Shown: piece after piece, positions 23,101-33,230 of the stretch
Numbering within the stretch: the stretch's first letter is position 1
Layout of the letters: each line of letters begins with the position of its first letter
Assembly: GCF_040869045.1 (NCBI RefSeq)
Contig: NC_090321.1
Coordinates: 29,199,426 to 29,263,425 of the forward strand
Source of the DNA: Eurosta solidaginis
Taxonomy: Eukaryota > Arthropoda > Insecta > Diptera > Tephritidae
DNA: 64,000 nucleotides
Direction of reading: 5' to 3'
The notes under the pieces: model-generated
Databases searched by the model: none
What the model saw: the letters and a program-made list of their open reading frames with translations, nothing else
Told to the model about the DNA's origin: nothing
Position numbers and translations under genes: made by a program

Positions 23101-25800
23101 CGAAACGGCATCCACTTATAGAACTAAGGCCCACTCCCTTTTAAAATACTCATTAACACCATTCGTTTGATGCCCATATTGTACAAACAAATTCTAGGGT
23201 CCCCCCTGGTCCACCTTTGTGGCAATATCTCGAAACGGCGTCCACCTATGGAACTAAGGATTACTCCATTTTAAAATAATCATTAAAACCTTTCTTTTGA
23301 TACCCATATTATACAAACAAATTCTAGGGTCACCCCTGGTCCACCTTTATGGCGATATCTCGAAAAGGCAACCACCTATACAACAACCACCACTCCCTTT
23401 TAAAACTCTCATTAATACCTTTAATTATATACCCATATTGTACAAACTCATTCTAGAGTCACCCTTGGTCCACCTTTACGGCGATATCTCGAAAAGGCGT
23501 CCACCTATAGAACTAAGCCCCTCCCCTTTTAAAATACTCATTAACACCTTTCATTTGATACCCATATCGTACAAACGCATTCTAGAGTCACCCCTGGTTC
23601 ACCTTTATGGCGATATCTCGAAAAGGCGACCACCTATACAACAACCACCACTCCCTTTTAAAACTCTCATTAATACCTTTAATTTTATACCCATATCGTA
23701 CAAACTCATTCTAGAGTCACCCCTGGTCCACCTTTATGGCGATATCTCGAAAAGGCATCCACCTATAGAACTAAGCCCCTCCCCTTTTAAAATACTCATT
23801 AACACCTTTCATTAGATACCCATATCGTACAAACGCATTCTAGAGTCACCCCTGGTTCACCTTTACGGCGATATCTCGAAAAGGCGACCACCTATACAAC
23901 AACCACCACTCCCTTTTAAAACTCTCATTAATACCTTTAATTTTATACCCATATCGTACAAACTCATTCTAGAGTCACCCCTGGTCCACCTTTATGGCGA
24001 TATCTCGAAAAGGCGTCCACCTATAGAACTAAGCCCCACGCCCTTTTAAAATACTCATTAACACCTTTCATTTGATACCCATATCGTACAAACAAAGTCT
24101 AGAGTCACCCTTGGTCCACCTTTATTGCGATACCTCGAAAAGGCGTCCACCTATGGAACTAAGGCCCACTCCCTTTTAAAATACTCATTAACTCCTTTCG
24201 TTTGATACCCGTATTGCACAAATGAATTCTAGAGTCACCCCTGGCCCACCTTTATGGCAATATCTCGAAACGGCGTCCACCTATGGAACTAAGGATTACT
24301 CCATTTTAAAATACTCATTAAAACCTTTCTTTTGATACCCATATCGTACAAACAAATTCTAGGGTCACCCCTGGTCCACCTTTATGGCGATATCTCGAAA
24401 CGGCGTCCACCTATGGAACTAATGTTTACTCCCTTTTAGAATACTCATTAATACCTTTAATTTGATACCCATATCGTACAAACACATTCTGGAGTCACCC
24501 CTGGTCCACCTTTATGGCGATATTTCGAAACGGCATCCACTTATAGAACTAAGGCCCACTCCCTTTTAAAATACTCATTAACAACATTCGTTTGATGCCC
24601 ATATTGTACAAACAAATTCTAGAGTCACCCCTGGTCCACCTTTATGGCGATATCTCGAAAAGGCGTCCACCTATAGAACTAAGCCCCACGCCCTTTTAAA
24701 ATACTCATTAACACCTTTCATTTGATACCCATATCGTACAAACAAAGTCTAGAGTCACCCCTGGTCCACCTTTATTGCGATACCTCGAAAAGACGTCCAC
24801 CTATAGAACTAAGGCCCACTCCCTTTTAAAATACTCATTAACTGCTTGCGTTTGATACCCGTATTGCACAAATGAATTCTAGAGTCACCCCTGGCCCACC
24901 TTTATGGCGATATCTCGAAACGGCGTCCACCTATGGAACTAAGGATTACTCCATTTTAAAATACTCATTAAAACTTTTCTTTTGATACCCATATCGTACA
25001 AACAAATTCTAGGGTCACCCCTGGTCCACCTTTATGGCGATATCTCGAAACGGCGTCCACCTATGGAACTAATGTTTACTCCCTTTTAGAATACTCATTA
25101 ATACCTTTAATTTGATACCCATATCGTACAAACACATTCTGGAGTTACCCCTGGTCCACCTTTATGGCGATATTTCGAAACGGCATCCACTTATAGAACT
25201 AAGGCCCACTCCCTTTTAAAATACTCATTAACACCATTCGTTTGATGCCCATATTGTACAAACAAATTCTAGGGTCCCCCCTGGTCCACCTTTGTGGCAA
25301 TATCTCGAAACGGCGTCCACCTATGGAACTAAGGATTACTCCATTTTAAAATACTCATTAAAACCTTTCTTTTGATACCCATATTGTACAAACAAATTCT
25401 AGGGTCACCCCTGGTCCACCTTTATGGCGATATCTCGAAACGGCGTCCACCTATGGAACTAATGATTACTCCCTTTTAGAATACTCATTAATACCTTTAA
25501 TTTGATACCCATATCGTACAAACACATTCTGGAGTCACCCCTGGTCCACCTTTATGGCGATATTTCGAAACGGCATCCACTTATAGAACTAAGTCCCACT
25601 CCCTTTTAAAATACTCATTAACTCCATTCGTTTGATGCCCATATTGTACAAACAAATTCTAGGGTCACCCCTGGTCCACCTTTATGGCGATATCTCGAAA
25701 CGGCGTCCACCTATGGAACTAATGATTACTTCCTTTTAGAATACTCATTAATACCTTTAATTTGATACCCATATCGTACAAACGCATTCTAGAGTCAACC
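20182..25800 (+). repeat. Further higher-order satellite blocks, partly duplicated at ~3.9 kb
   Basis: The variant series starting near 20171 (ACAAACAAAGTCTAGAGTC, then GGCCCAC, GGATTACTCC and ATGTTTACTCCC units) recurs in the same order from about 24062, an offset of about 3891 bp (30 monomers). Within this span a third partial copy of the 2586-bp variant series is found (22389-23815). A two-unit piece with ATGATTACTTCC is repeated at 21540-21740 and 21780-22000. Confidence 0.75.
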
Positions 25801-26069
25801 CTGATCCACCTTTATGGCTATATCCCTAAATGGCGTCCACCTATAGAACTATGGCCCACTCCCTCATAAAATACTTTTTAATGCCTTTCATTTGATACAC
25901 ATGTCATATAAACACATTCCAGGGTTTCCCTCGGTTCATTTTCCTACATGGTTATTTTCCCTTATGTTGTCACCATAGCTCTCAACTGAGTATGTAATGT
26001 TCGGTTACACCCGAACTTAACCTTCCTTACTTGTTTACATTATTTTTAGAAAACTTAAATGTTTACTGT

Positions 26070-26475
26070 GTCAGTCATTAATCCTGGTTATTTCAATCAT
26101 AGATTACCATATTATATAAAGAAAAGAATACTTAAAATTCATTTTCTTACATTTTTTTGTTATATAAATAAAATTGATAAAAAAAAATTTTATTTTTGAA
26201 ATTTTTTTTTTCAATTAAATAAAAAAAAATATAAAAAAAAAATCGGCCCACTCCGGGATTAGTGGGGATGATTGCAGAATTGATTGAAGTTTTTTATGAG
26301 AAAAAAAAAAAAAACTGGCGAAATTCGAAAAATCTCGAAAAACTGAAAAATTAAAAAAAAACTTTAAAAATTTTTTGCATTTTTTCCGAAAAGTACATTT
26401 AAAAACAAGAAAAACTTTCAGCCAATTCTAAAGGGGTCGAGTTCAAAATTGGTCGAAATGGAATGGAATACCCCA
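26070..26475 (-). repeat. Right arm of long inverted repeat
   Basis: Reverse complement of the left arm (10433-10968). It shares CAATTCTAAAGGGGTCGA, CGAAAAGTACATTTAAAAAC, ATTAGTGGGGATGATTGCAG and ATTACCATATTATATAAAG-type stretches in inverse order. Confidence 0.8.
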
Positions 26476-26559
26476 TATATATTTGGAGCATTCCATGGTT
26501 GGTACAGAACAAATCATAACAATTTTTTGTCGGAAGGAGTATGTAGGCTATCAATGCTA

Positions 26560-27050
26560 AAAACATAGCTTCAGCCCTAAAAACTTCTTCGATGGCTGCA
26601 CTGTATGCCTTTCTGCATATTCCATATGTAGACCTGGTGGAGAAGAAAATAGCGTTAACAACTGCAGCGAGACTCAATGCCCCGAAACAGCTCGAAAGGC
26701 TGTAGCAGTATAGCGCAATCATATACTGGACGGACTAACTACCTAGTTCTCTACCGATAACGATACAGTAGAAACAAGCACGGGGCTGCAAAATATCGAT
26801 GATTATGTGCAGGTCTTACAACCTTAGACTAACAAAGTTACTCCTATCATTGAAAAGAGGCAATTGTAGGCTCATGCTTTGACGTCACATTCTTATAAAT
26901 TAGGCCTTGTCAGTGATAGTAGATGTAAGAAGTGCTTTTTGGAGGAGAACGATCTACTTGGAGAAAACCTGCAGTTTCAACAGTGTAAGCCTCTTTTATG
27001 TGTTGTCTATGTGAGGTCTTCATCATCAGTTCAACCTAACCTCTCCTAAA
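26560..27050 (+). pseudogene. R1/Jockey-type LINE ORF2 C-terminal remnant
   Basis: In the plus strand, SMAALYAFLHIPYVDLVEKK followed by IALTTAARLNAPKQLERL (~26590-26705) fits the connection segment downstream of the RT domain in Jockey/R1 LINEs (xALxxLLxIPPLDLxxxxxAxxxAxRL). Downstream, with frame changes, LLLSLKRGNCRLM (~26838-26880) and SDSRCKKCFLEENDLLGE-like sequence (~26913-26965) resemble the RNase H C-terminus and the cysteine motif seen at 28253-28564. A tail of CAACCTAACCTCTCC follows at ~27030. It is heavily decayed. Confidence 0.6.
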
Positions 27051-27059
27051 CCGATAGTT

Positions 27060-27995
27060 GAGCTGTGATACATTCAAAATATATTGACAATAAAAATCAA
27101 TAACGAGAGCAACTCGAAAAACGCCAAATATTTACGATTTGCCATGGAATGCCCGATTTACAATTACAAAAACATACAACTTGGACGGCTATTAACTTCT
27201 GGGAAAGTTAATTAATTAAGTTATGCGTGAGTATGTGTGTGAAGCATATAAACCAATACAGATAAGAATTCTTAGTGCGATTCAGAATCTAATTCTAATA
27301 TAGACTCTTAAAGGAACATGAGGGTGCTATTATATATCACTTCGTATGCAGAAGTCTAAATATTATGTGATTACATATCATCCCATCATAAGGGGATGTT
27401 TTATGGATGAAATCAGTTGTTTTATAATATGCCTTTTAAGTCGTATTATCAATGTTTGGGCGGATAAGTGCAGATTTTCAGAATGACTCTCATATGCTCC
27501 TCAAAGGTGGTCATATCTCACCATAATCGAACAGCATCTGGCGAAATCTGGCTGGAAACAATAAGCTCGGCAGACATTATTTAGTGCAAGTTTCACTAGC
27601 GAAGAACGTCAATGTTAATATGGAAAATGTTAATATGAAAAAGGGTTTTTCAGTTGGGTCTCGGAATAACACTACCAAGTACTTTAAACAAGTGATTATA
27701 TATTCCTGTGCTGATTTTTCTTTTTTCGCTCATGAAACTCGCAGATGATTCAATGTGAATGGCAACTAGACTAGGATAGTCTAAGGCAATAAAATGTTGA
27801 AGGTATTACGGGTTTTCGGCATTATTTTTATGTTTTTCTTCGGAATTAGAAAAGATTATTTTCAGAATTTGGTATGGAACCTTAGGTGATCGGTTAGGGA
27901 TCTGTTTGATTACAAACATATAAGCCGTTGATCACGCTGTAATCGATAATAAACCGCTAAGGCTTTAATAACTAACCGGTAATTTCTGGTTTCAT
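27060..27995. other. No recognised feature
   Basis: Unassigned AT-rich DNA. No coding similarity or defined repeat boundary seen. Confidence 0.4.
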
Positions 27996-27999
27996 TAGG

Positions 28000-28130
28000 A
28001 TGCAAGCATGGACGTTGAACAAACAGGCTTCACCACGGGTGGGTGAATGGTTGACAATTGGGTTGGAGAAGCTGTAAATTGAGCTGGCAACCCCTTGAAA
28101 GGGTTGCGCTACACAACACTTTGAATATCC
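28000..28130 (+). repeat. Dispersed repeat 'GAGGTTGACAATC', copy 3
   Basis: GTGGGTGAATGGTTGACAAT followed by GGGTTGGAGAAGCTGTAAAT, GCTGGCAACC, GGGTTGCGCTACACAACAC and TTTGAAT matches copy 2 (7591-7662) over about 70 bp with few differences. It is followed by short TATCGAT-like sequence (28128-28165). Confidence 0.6.
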
Positions 28131-28252
28131 CGATAACTCGTCGATTATGGTTTTTATCGATAACAATCCGTTAACACTTCGCCAATAAATAAATATAAGC
28201 TGGCTAGGACCTAGCTGAATAGCTGCCTCGATATCTGGCAACTCTGACTCTT

Positions 28253-28700
28253 CTAGTAGCTTACTCTTGATTTAGCGAGCGCAGTACACGAACACAGAAC
28301 GTAATCAGCCGTTTCTTCCTGCAGCACGCACTTCCCACACCTGCTGTTACTGAGCAGGCTTAAAATATAAACATGTAAAGCTAGAAGGCAATGACCAGTT
28401 AATATGTCCATCGTGAACCCAAAGTCGTCTCTCTTTAGAGACATAATCATCTTTGTGATCATGCACATGTCAAGTGCACATGATCTTATGATTATATGAT
28501 CATATAAAATTTTGGAGCTTCGCGTTTCTCTCCACGCCTTTCCTGCTTGATGGGTCATATGCAACTAATGTTTCCTTTTGATTTATCTGAAACGGATTGG
28601 GGCGTCTATCAACTTATCGACCTATTCGTTATCTTCTATTCTGTCATGGCTGGGAATCCGGTAAAGATGTACGTTCCGGCTTTAGCAAAGTCTTTCTAAT
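28253..28700 (-). pseudogene. R1/Jockey-type LINE RNase H / C-terminal fragment
   Basis: On the minus strand the frame of 28253-28564 reads ...MSLKRDDFGFTMDILTGHCL, LALHVYILSLLSNSRCGKCV, LQEETADYVLCSCTALAKSR. The TGHxxL...H...C..C..xxET..H.L..C.AL...R pattern is the standard C-terminal region after the RNase H domain in these LINEs, with three of the expected cysteines retained. Upstream sequence (28570-28700) is disrupted but shares nucleotide similarity with 4008-4185. It is a 5'- and 3'-truncated relic. Confidence 0.75.
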
Positions 28701-28799
28701 ATGCTTCTTTGCATTTTACAACATTTCAATTGACTTTAAGCAATAGAACTTTTAGTTTAACCCCTAAATATTATAAATCTCATTGAATAAAAGTTTCAG

Positions 28800-29010
28800 C
28801 CGGTTATCTAGGATAATGGGCCCTAATCTCGGAGCGGTGGGATCACAGCAAAGCTCTAAAGCAGGATACTTTTCCAACTCAAGAGGAATTTGATTGATGT
28901 GGTTGCATGCGCAGATGACGTGGCATTACCGATGTCTACTCTGCGCCAGGACATTATGAGCGAGATCATGCAGGTGTACACTGTACAGAGAAAGTTAAGT
29001 GAATGGGAAA
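28800..29010 (+). pseudogene. R1/Jockey-type LINE reverse transcriptase fragment (motif C)
   Basis: The plus-strand peptide KRNLIDVVACADDVALPMST followed by LRQDIMSEIMQ (~28888-28975) matches the RT active-site region VVAYADDVxLxVxG...L. The two catalytic aspartates are present, and the usual tyrosine is a cysteine (CADD). The flanking sequence contains stops and frame changes. It lies on the opposite strand to the neighbouring RNase H fragment, so the two are separate insertions or rearranged. Confidence 0.7.
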
Positions 29011-29924
29011 TGATCGCAGTAATATAAAAGGAAGTGGGTGAGAGTCAGGGTGCTAAAAAGTGTAAAAAAGAGAGCAATAGAGCTTAATCAACCTCATATT
29101 AAATACCTGCACTTGTTCTCCGAATCAAGTGTAAAGAATTTTCGAACAGATTCATTCAGAAGGAGCGTCTATTAGAACTCTTATTAAACCAAAAACTCTG
29201 CCAACTACCGAAGTGCCTTGAATTTGAAAAATTTTCAAAATATATTCACCTTTCCAGGATATGCTCAGTCAGGATTAATCTTTGACGCTGCACAACCTTT
29301 GTTTATGGCACACAGTTTCCTCCACATATTTGCATTGTAAAAAGTCTCACCGTGTGGCAATACATATAATTGTTTTCACAAGAATTTCTTCTAAAGAAAA
29401 ATCTATAGCGAAGCTACCGACTGCAAATGACAAAAAAAGTAACTATGCATTAAGTAGACCAGCACATTGTGCAAGATGCCAAAGGACTATAGAGAGATGA
29501 GTAACAACCAACCGCAAAAAGGGCACCTCGGTAGCGACATAGTCTGAGCGCTCATATCTATGTGTGTAACCTCTTATACAAATGTATGTATATGTGAATA
29601 AGTATTCTTAAAGTTATTTATTTGTTACAAAACATTTTTCTGCTGCCATTTATATTGTACCGCCAATGACGGCTTACAGTAACTGTCATTAACACAAACA
29701 CTAGATTATGAAAGAGAATAAAAAGGATGTAATGAATTGACTGTGGCCGGACAGGAACCTTCTTCAATGCAATTTCTCTTTTGCATTGTTTTTTCTTTTA
29801 TTAAAAGAAATACAAATGGCCACTGCTACCACACAGCAATATTCAGGCTACTGTAGGCATTTTTGTTTCAAAGCAAATAAGTTTACAACATTTTGTTTTA
29901 ACAAGATAAAAAAATATTAGGGAA
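29011..29924. other. No recognised feature
   Basis: About 0.9 kb with no supportable gene or repeat. AT-rich in the second half. Confidence 0.4.
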
Positions 29925-32157
29925 GTTCGGGATTTGGTGCAAATTGTCTCATTGCATTCGCAAATGCGTGTAGTATATTCACACAATACACCAACACAAA
30001 ATTTTGCTATGCATTTGTTTTGCCATTGCAAATATGCAACATTAAAAACTGTAGTATATTTTCTCAACACAGAATAGCAAATCAGCAACTGTTAATACAA
30101 AAAAAATTTGCACGGAAAAAGTTTAAAAGGAAGGAAGGCTAAGTTCGGGTGTAACCGAATATTACATACTCAGCTGAGAGCTTTGGAGACAAAATAAGGG
30201 AAAACCACCACCTAGCAAATGAACCTAGGGTAACCCTAGAATGTGTTTGTATGACATGGGTTTCAAATGGAAGGTATTAAAGAATATTTTAAAAGGGAGT
30301 GTGCCATAGTTCTATAGGTGGACGCAATTTCAGGATATTGCCATAAAGGTGGACCAGGGGTGACTCTAGAATGTGTGTTGTACGATATGGGTATCAAATT
30401 AAAGGTATTAATGAGCCTTTTAAAAGGGAGTAGCCCTTAGTTGTATATGTGAAGGCGTTTTCGAGATATCGACCAAAATGTGGACCAGGGTGACCCAGAA
30501 CATCTTCTGTCGGGTACCGCTAATTTACTTATATATATCAAGATTCCAAGGGCTTTGATTTCGCCCTCCAAAACATTTACTTTTTCTTCTACTTAATATG
30601 GTAGGTGTCACACCCATTTTACAAAGTTTTTTCTAAAGTTATATCTTGCGTCAATAAACCAATCCAATTACCACGTTTCATCTCTTTTTTCATATTTGCT
30701 ACAGAATTATGGCATTTTTTTTTCATTTTTCGTAATTTTCGATATCGCAAAAGTGGGCGTGGTCATAGTCGGATTTCGGCCATATCTTATACCAAGATAA
30801 AGTGAGTTCAGATAAGTACGTGAACTAAGTTTAGTTAAGATATATCGATTTTTGCTCAAGTTATCGTGTTAACGGCTGAGCGAAAGGACAGACGGTAGAC
30901 TGTGTATAAAAACTGGGCGTGGCCTCAACCGATTTCGCCCATTTTCACAGAAAACAGTTACAGTGATAAAGTCTATGCACCTACCAAATTTCACAAGAAT
31001 CGGTAGATTTTTGTTTGTCTTATGGCCTTAAAAGTGTTCTAGACGAATTAAATGAAAAAGGGCGGAGCCACGCCCATTTTGAAATTTTCTTTTATTTTTG
31101 TATTTTGTTGCACTATATAATTACTGGAGTTTAATGTTGGCATAATTTACTTATATACTGTAAAGATTTTAAATTTTTTGTTAAAATTTAACTTAAACAA
31201 AATTTTTTTTAAAGTGGGCGTGTTCGTCATCCGATTTTGCTAATTCTTATTTATCACACATAAAGTATTAGGAGTAACGTGCCTGCTAAATTTCATCATG
31301 ATATCTTCAACGACTGCGAAATTACAGCTTGCAAAACTTTTAAATTACCTTCTTTTAAAAGTGGGCGGTTCCACGCCCGTTGTCCAAAAATTTACAAATT
31401 TTCTGTTTTGCATCATAAGGCCAACGCACCTACCAAGTTTCATCGCTTTATCCGCCTTTGGTAATGAATTATCGCACTTTTTCGGTTTTTCGAGATTTTC
31501 GATATCGAAAAAGTGGGCGTGGTTGTAGTCCGATTTCGTTCATTTTAAAAAGCGATATGAGATCAATGCCCAGGAACCTACATTCTAAATTTCATCAAGA
31601 TACCCCAAATTTACTCAAGTTATCGTGTTCACGGACGGACGGACAGACGGACGGACGGACGGACATGGCCAAATGAATTTCTTTTTTCACCCAGATCATT
31701 TTGATATATAGAAGTCTATATCTATCTCGATTAGTTTATGCCGTTACGGATTACCGTTATGCGAACAAACTTAATATACTCTGTGAGCTCTGCTCAGCTG
31801 AGGATAAAAAGTTGTTCACAATCTGAAGCCTATATTTGCTGATGTAACGCTTCCAATACCAAATACACACAACTCTGAACTACCTTACTGATCTCAGAAG
31901 TTTGTGTATTTGACATTGGAAACATTGCTATAGCAAATACAATTTTTAATTTTTAATTTTTTCTTTGCACTTTTTGTTCTGTTTTGACAGCTGTTGATTT
32001 GCTATTCAATATTGAAAAAATAAACTACTTTTAGATATTGCGTTTTTGCATTGAAGTAGAAAATGCATAGCCGTGTATTCTTATAGTGGACTGTAAAAAG
32101 TATGCTACGGAAGTTCGCAATGCAATGATGCTAGACCATTTGCAAAAAACCCTGAAC
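29925..32157. mobile_element. Long-TIR element (~550 bp) interrupted by HINE-A copy 2
   Basis: The left arm (29925-30115) and the reverse complement of the right arm (31965-32157) share, in order: GTTC(G/A)GG(A/G)TTT, GCAAATxGTCT, CATTGCATT, GCTATGCATTT, AGTxTATTTTxTCAA and GAATAGCAAATCA(G/A)CA. This gives arms of roughly 190 bp with interrupted identity. HINE-A copy 2 occupies 30128-31810. No transposase is present. The target duplication was not established. Confidence 0.6.
30128..31810 (-). mobile_element. HINE-A copy 2 (minus strand), ~2 central repeat units
   Basis: At the left is AAGGAAGGCTAAGTTCGGGT continuing to GTAACCGAA (stem-loop) and TACATACTCAGCTGAGAGC. At the right is GAGCTCTGCTCAGCTGAGGA and TAAAAA. 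The ACGGACGGACGGACAT microsatellite is near 31633-31668. The central repeat is represented by about two monomers (30225-30500). The core (30530-31630) is the inverse of the core of copy 1, with point differences and small indels. Confidence 0.8.
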
Positions 32158-33230
32158 AGCCATTTTATAATTTTCGTACAACGAATACTAGGAAATGAAC
32201 ATCAAAAATGCTTCCACAGTATTCCTCTAAATCTTCCCATTTCGCTCACGAAAATATTAAGCAATAGTTTTTTATAAATTTTCTATTTAATGTGCAAATA
32301 CTTTGACGCTTCGTACTGACGCATGCTATAACTTTGCAATGGTCTCTCGTAGTCTTGCATATTTTGTTGTGGAATATAAACAATCCGTGCAATTTGTGCG
32401 CTATGCAACGCAAAGCGAATCCCCCTATTGCTTCATAAAAACATTAAAGAAAATAAAGAAACAGTGCAAACAGCCAGGTGTGAAGGGTAGCAGCAAGGTA
32501 TAGAGGAAGTAGGCTAGCACGCCCTTTATTCCATTGAACCAAATAACCAATAATGATTGTGGCAACTGAGGCTTCGCTCAATGACACATAATGCCACCGA
32601 CTGAGCGGTTGCTGTAATTGACTGATATGCCTACTATTTTTCTTGACGAAGATTCAACAAAATCGTTCGTTGTCCATGAAAAGTGGGCGATGGATTAAAG
32701 CACGTAATTCATTGTCAGTTGCATTCATTGTTTTGACCTGATTTACATGTCAATGGATCCTTGAACAATAGTGTACCACCTACCACCCACAGATTAGCTT
32801 TCGCCAAAAGCAATCACTAACGGTAGGTCACAGGAGCAATTAGTTTTGCCTTTACTAGCAAAAGTTCATTGTTAATTGGCAGCTAAGGATGTTGAAAATA
32901 ATGAGAAAACATTGTGAACAAGTGCGCGCTTGAACTTAGGATAGCTATACCCTATATATGTATGTACGGAAAAAAGGACATTAATACCAACAAAAACTTA
33001 AAAGGAAAAAGAAACTGGAAAGTACAAATACAATAAGATATGCTAGAGCACAAAAGCCTATTACTAATGAGCCAATATTGTGCTATGATGAAAGCAAAAA
33101 GAAGGATCAAAGGGTAATGTTGTGTTTGTTCGGAAAGTTATGTAACAATATTTTGTTATTTAATCTCTAATGAAGAATAAGCCAACTACTCAGCTTGATC
33201 TTTGATCTTGAGTTGATTTTAACGTTAACA
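32158..33230. other. No recognised feature
   Basis: About 1.1 kb of unassigned DNA. Short open frames show no known domain. Confidence 0.4.

Larger units (their letters stand above)
12555..25950 (+). repeat. Satellite-like array, 129-130-bp monomer, ~100 units
   Basis: The monomer contains TTGATACCCATATCGTACAA, ATTCTAGAGTCACCCCTGG, TCCACCTTTATGGCGATATC, TCGAAAAGGCGTCCACCTAT and CCCTTTTAAAATACTCATTA. Spacing of the ACAAAC landmark from 13081 gives 130, 129, 130, 130, 130, 130 bp. Monomers fall into recognisable variants (for example ...AACTAAGGATTACTCC, ...ACAACAACCACCACTCCC, ...AACTAAGCCCCACGCCC) that recur in fixed order, so the array is organised in higher-order blocks. The outermost units (12550-12660 and 25790-25950) are the most diverged, as expected for array edges. 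The same monomer occurs ~7 times in HINE-A copy 4, ~2 times in copy 2 and about once in copy 3. Confidence 0.95.
11259..26035 (+). mobile_element. HINE-A copy 1: DINE-1/Helentron-like element with giant central tandem array
   Basis: The 5' end is TTTATACTCAGTTGAGCAG, followed by a GTCCGTCCGTCC microsatellite (~11407-11433) and ~1.1 kb of unique core with repeated CACGCCCACTTTTT/TCGATATCGAAAA motifs. The 3' end has CTCAACTGAGTATG, the inverted partner of the 5' TACTCAGTTGAG, then the stem-loop GTTCGGTTACACCCGAAC and terminal CTTCCTTACTTGTT. Subterminal inverted repeats, a central tandem repeat, a 3' stem-loop and a GTCC microsatellite are the published hallmarks of DINE-1/HINE elements. The family naming is therefore by architecture, not by database match. 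Three other copies (30128, 33231, 50278) define the ends. Unlike them, its central repeat spans about 13.4 kb. Confidence 0.8.
10433..26475. mobile_element. 16-kb long-TIR element containing the HINE/satellite
   Basis: The left arm begins TGGGATATTCCATCCCATTT and the right arm, reverse-complemented, begins TGGGGTATTCCATTCCATTT. Both continue with GACCAATTTTGA, GACCCCTTTAGAATTGGCTG and, further in, GTACTTTTCGGAAAAAAT, GATTTTTCGAATTTCG and ATCATCCCCACTAAT. TA (possibly TATA) flanks both ends. The left arm runs to about 10968 and the right arm to about 26070; the right arm lacks ~170 bp of the left. Outside the nested HINE only ~290 bp of unique interior remain (10970-11258). No transposase was seen, so the unexpanded element was probably a ~1.2-kb non-autonomous DNA transposon. 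Confidence 0.75.

Noticed and set aside
13000..25900. CRISPR-like array (regular repeats)
   Set aside because: Repeats are contiguous with no unique spacers, the unit is 129-130 bp and the context is a fly-type transposon.
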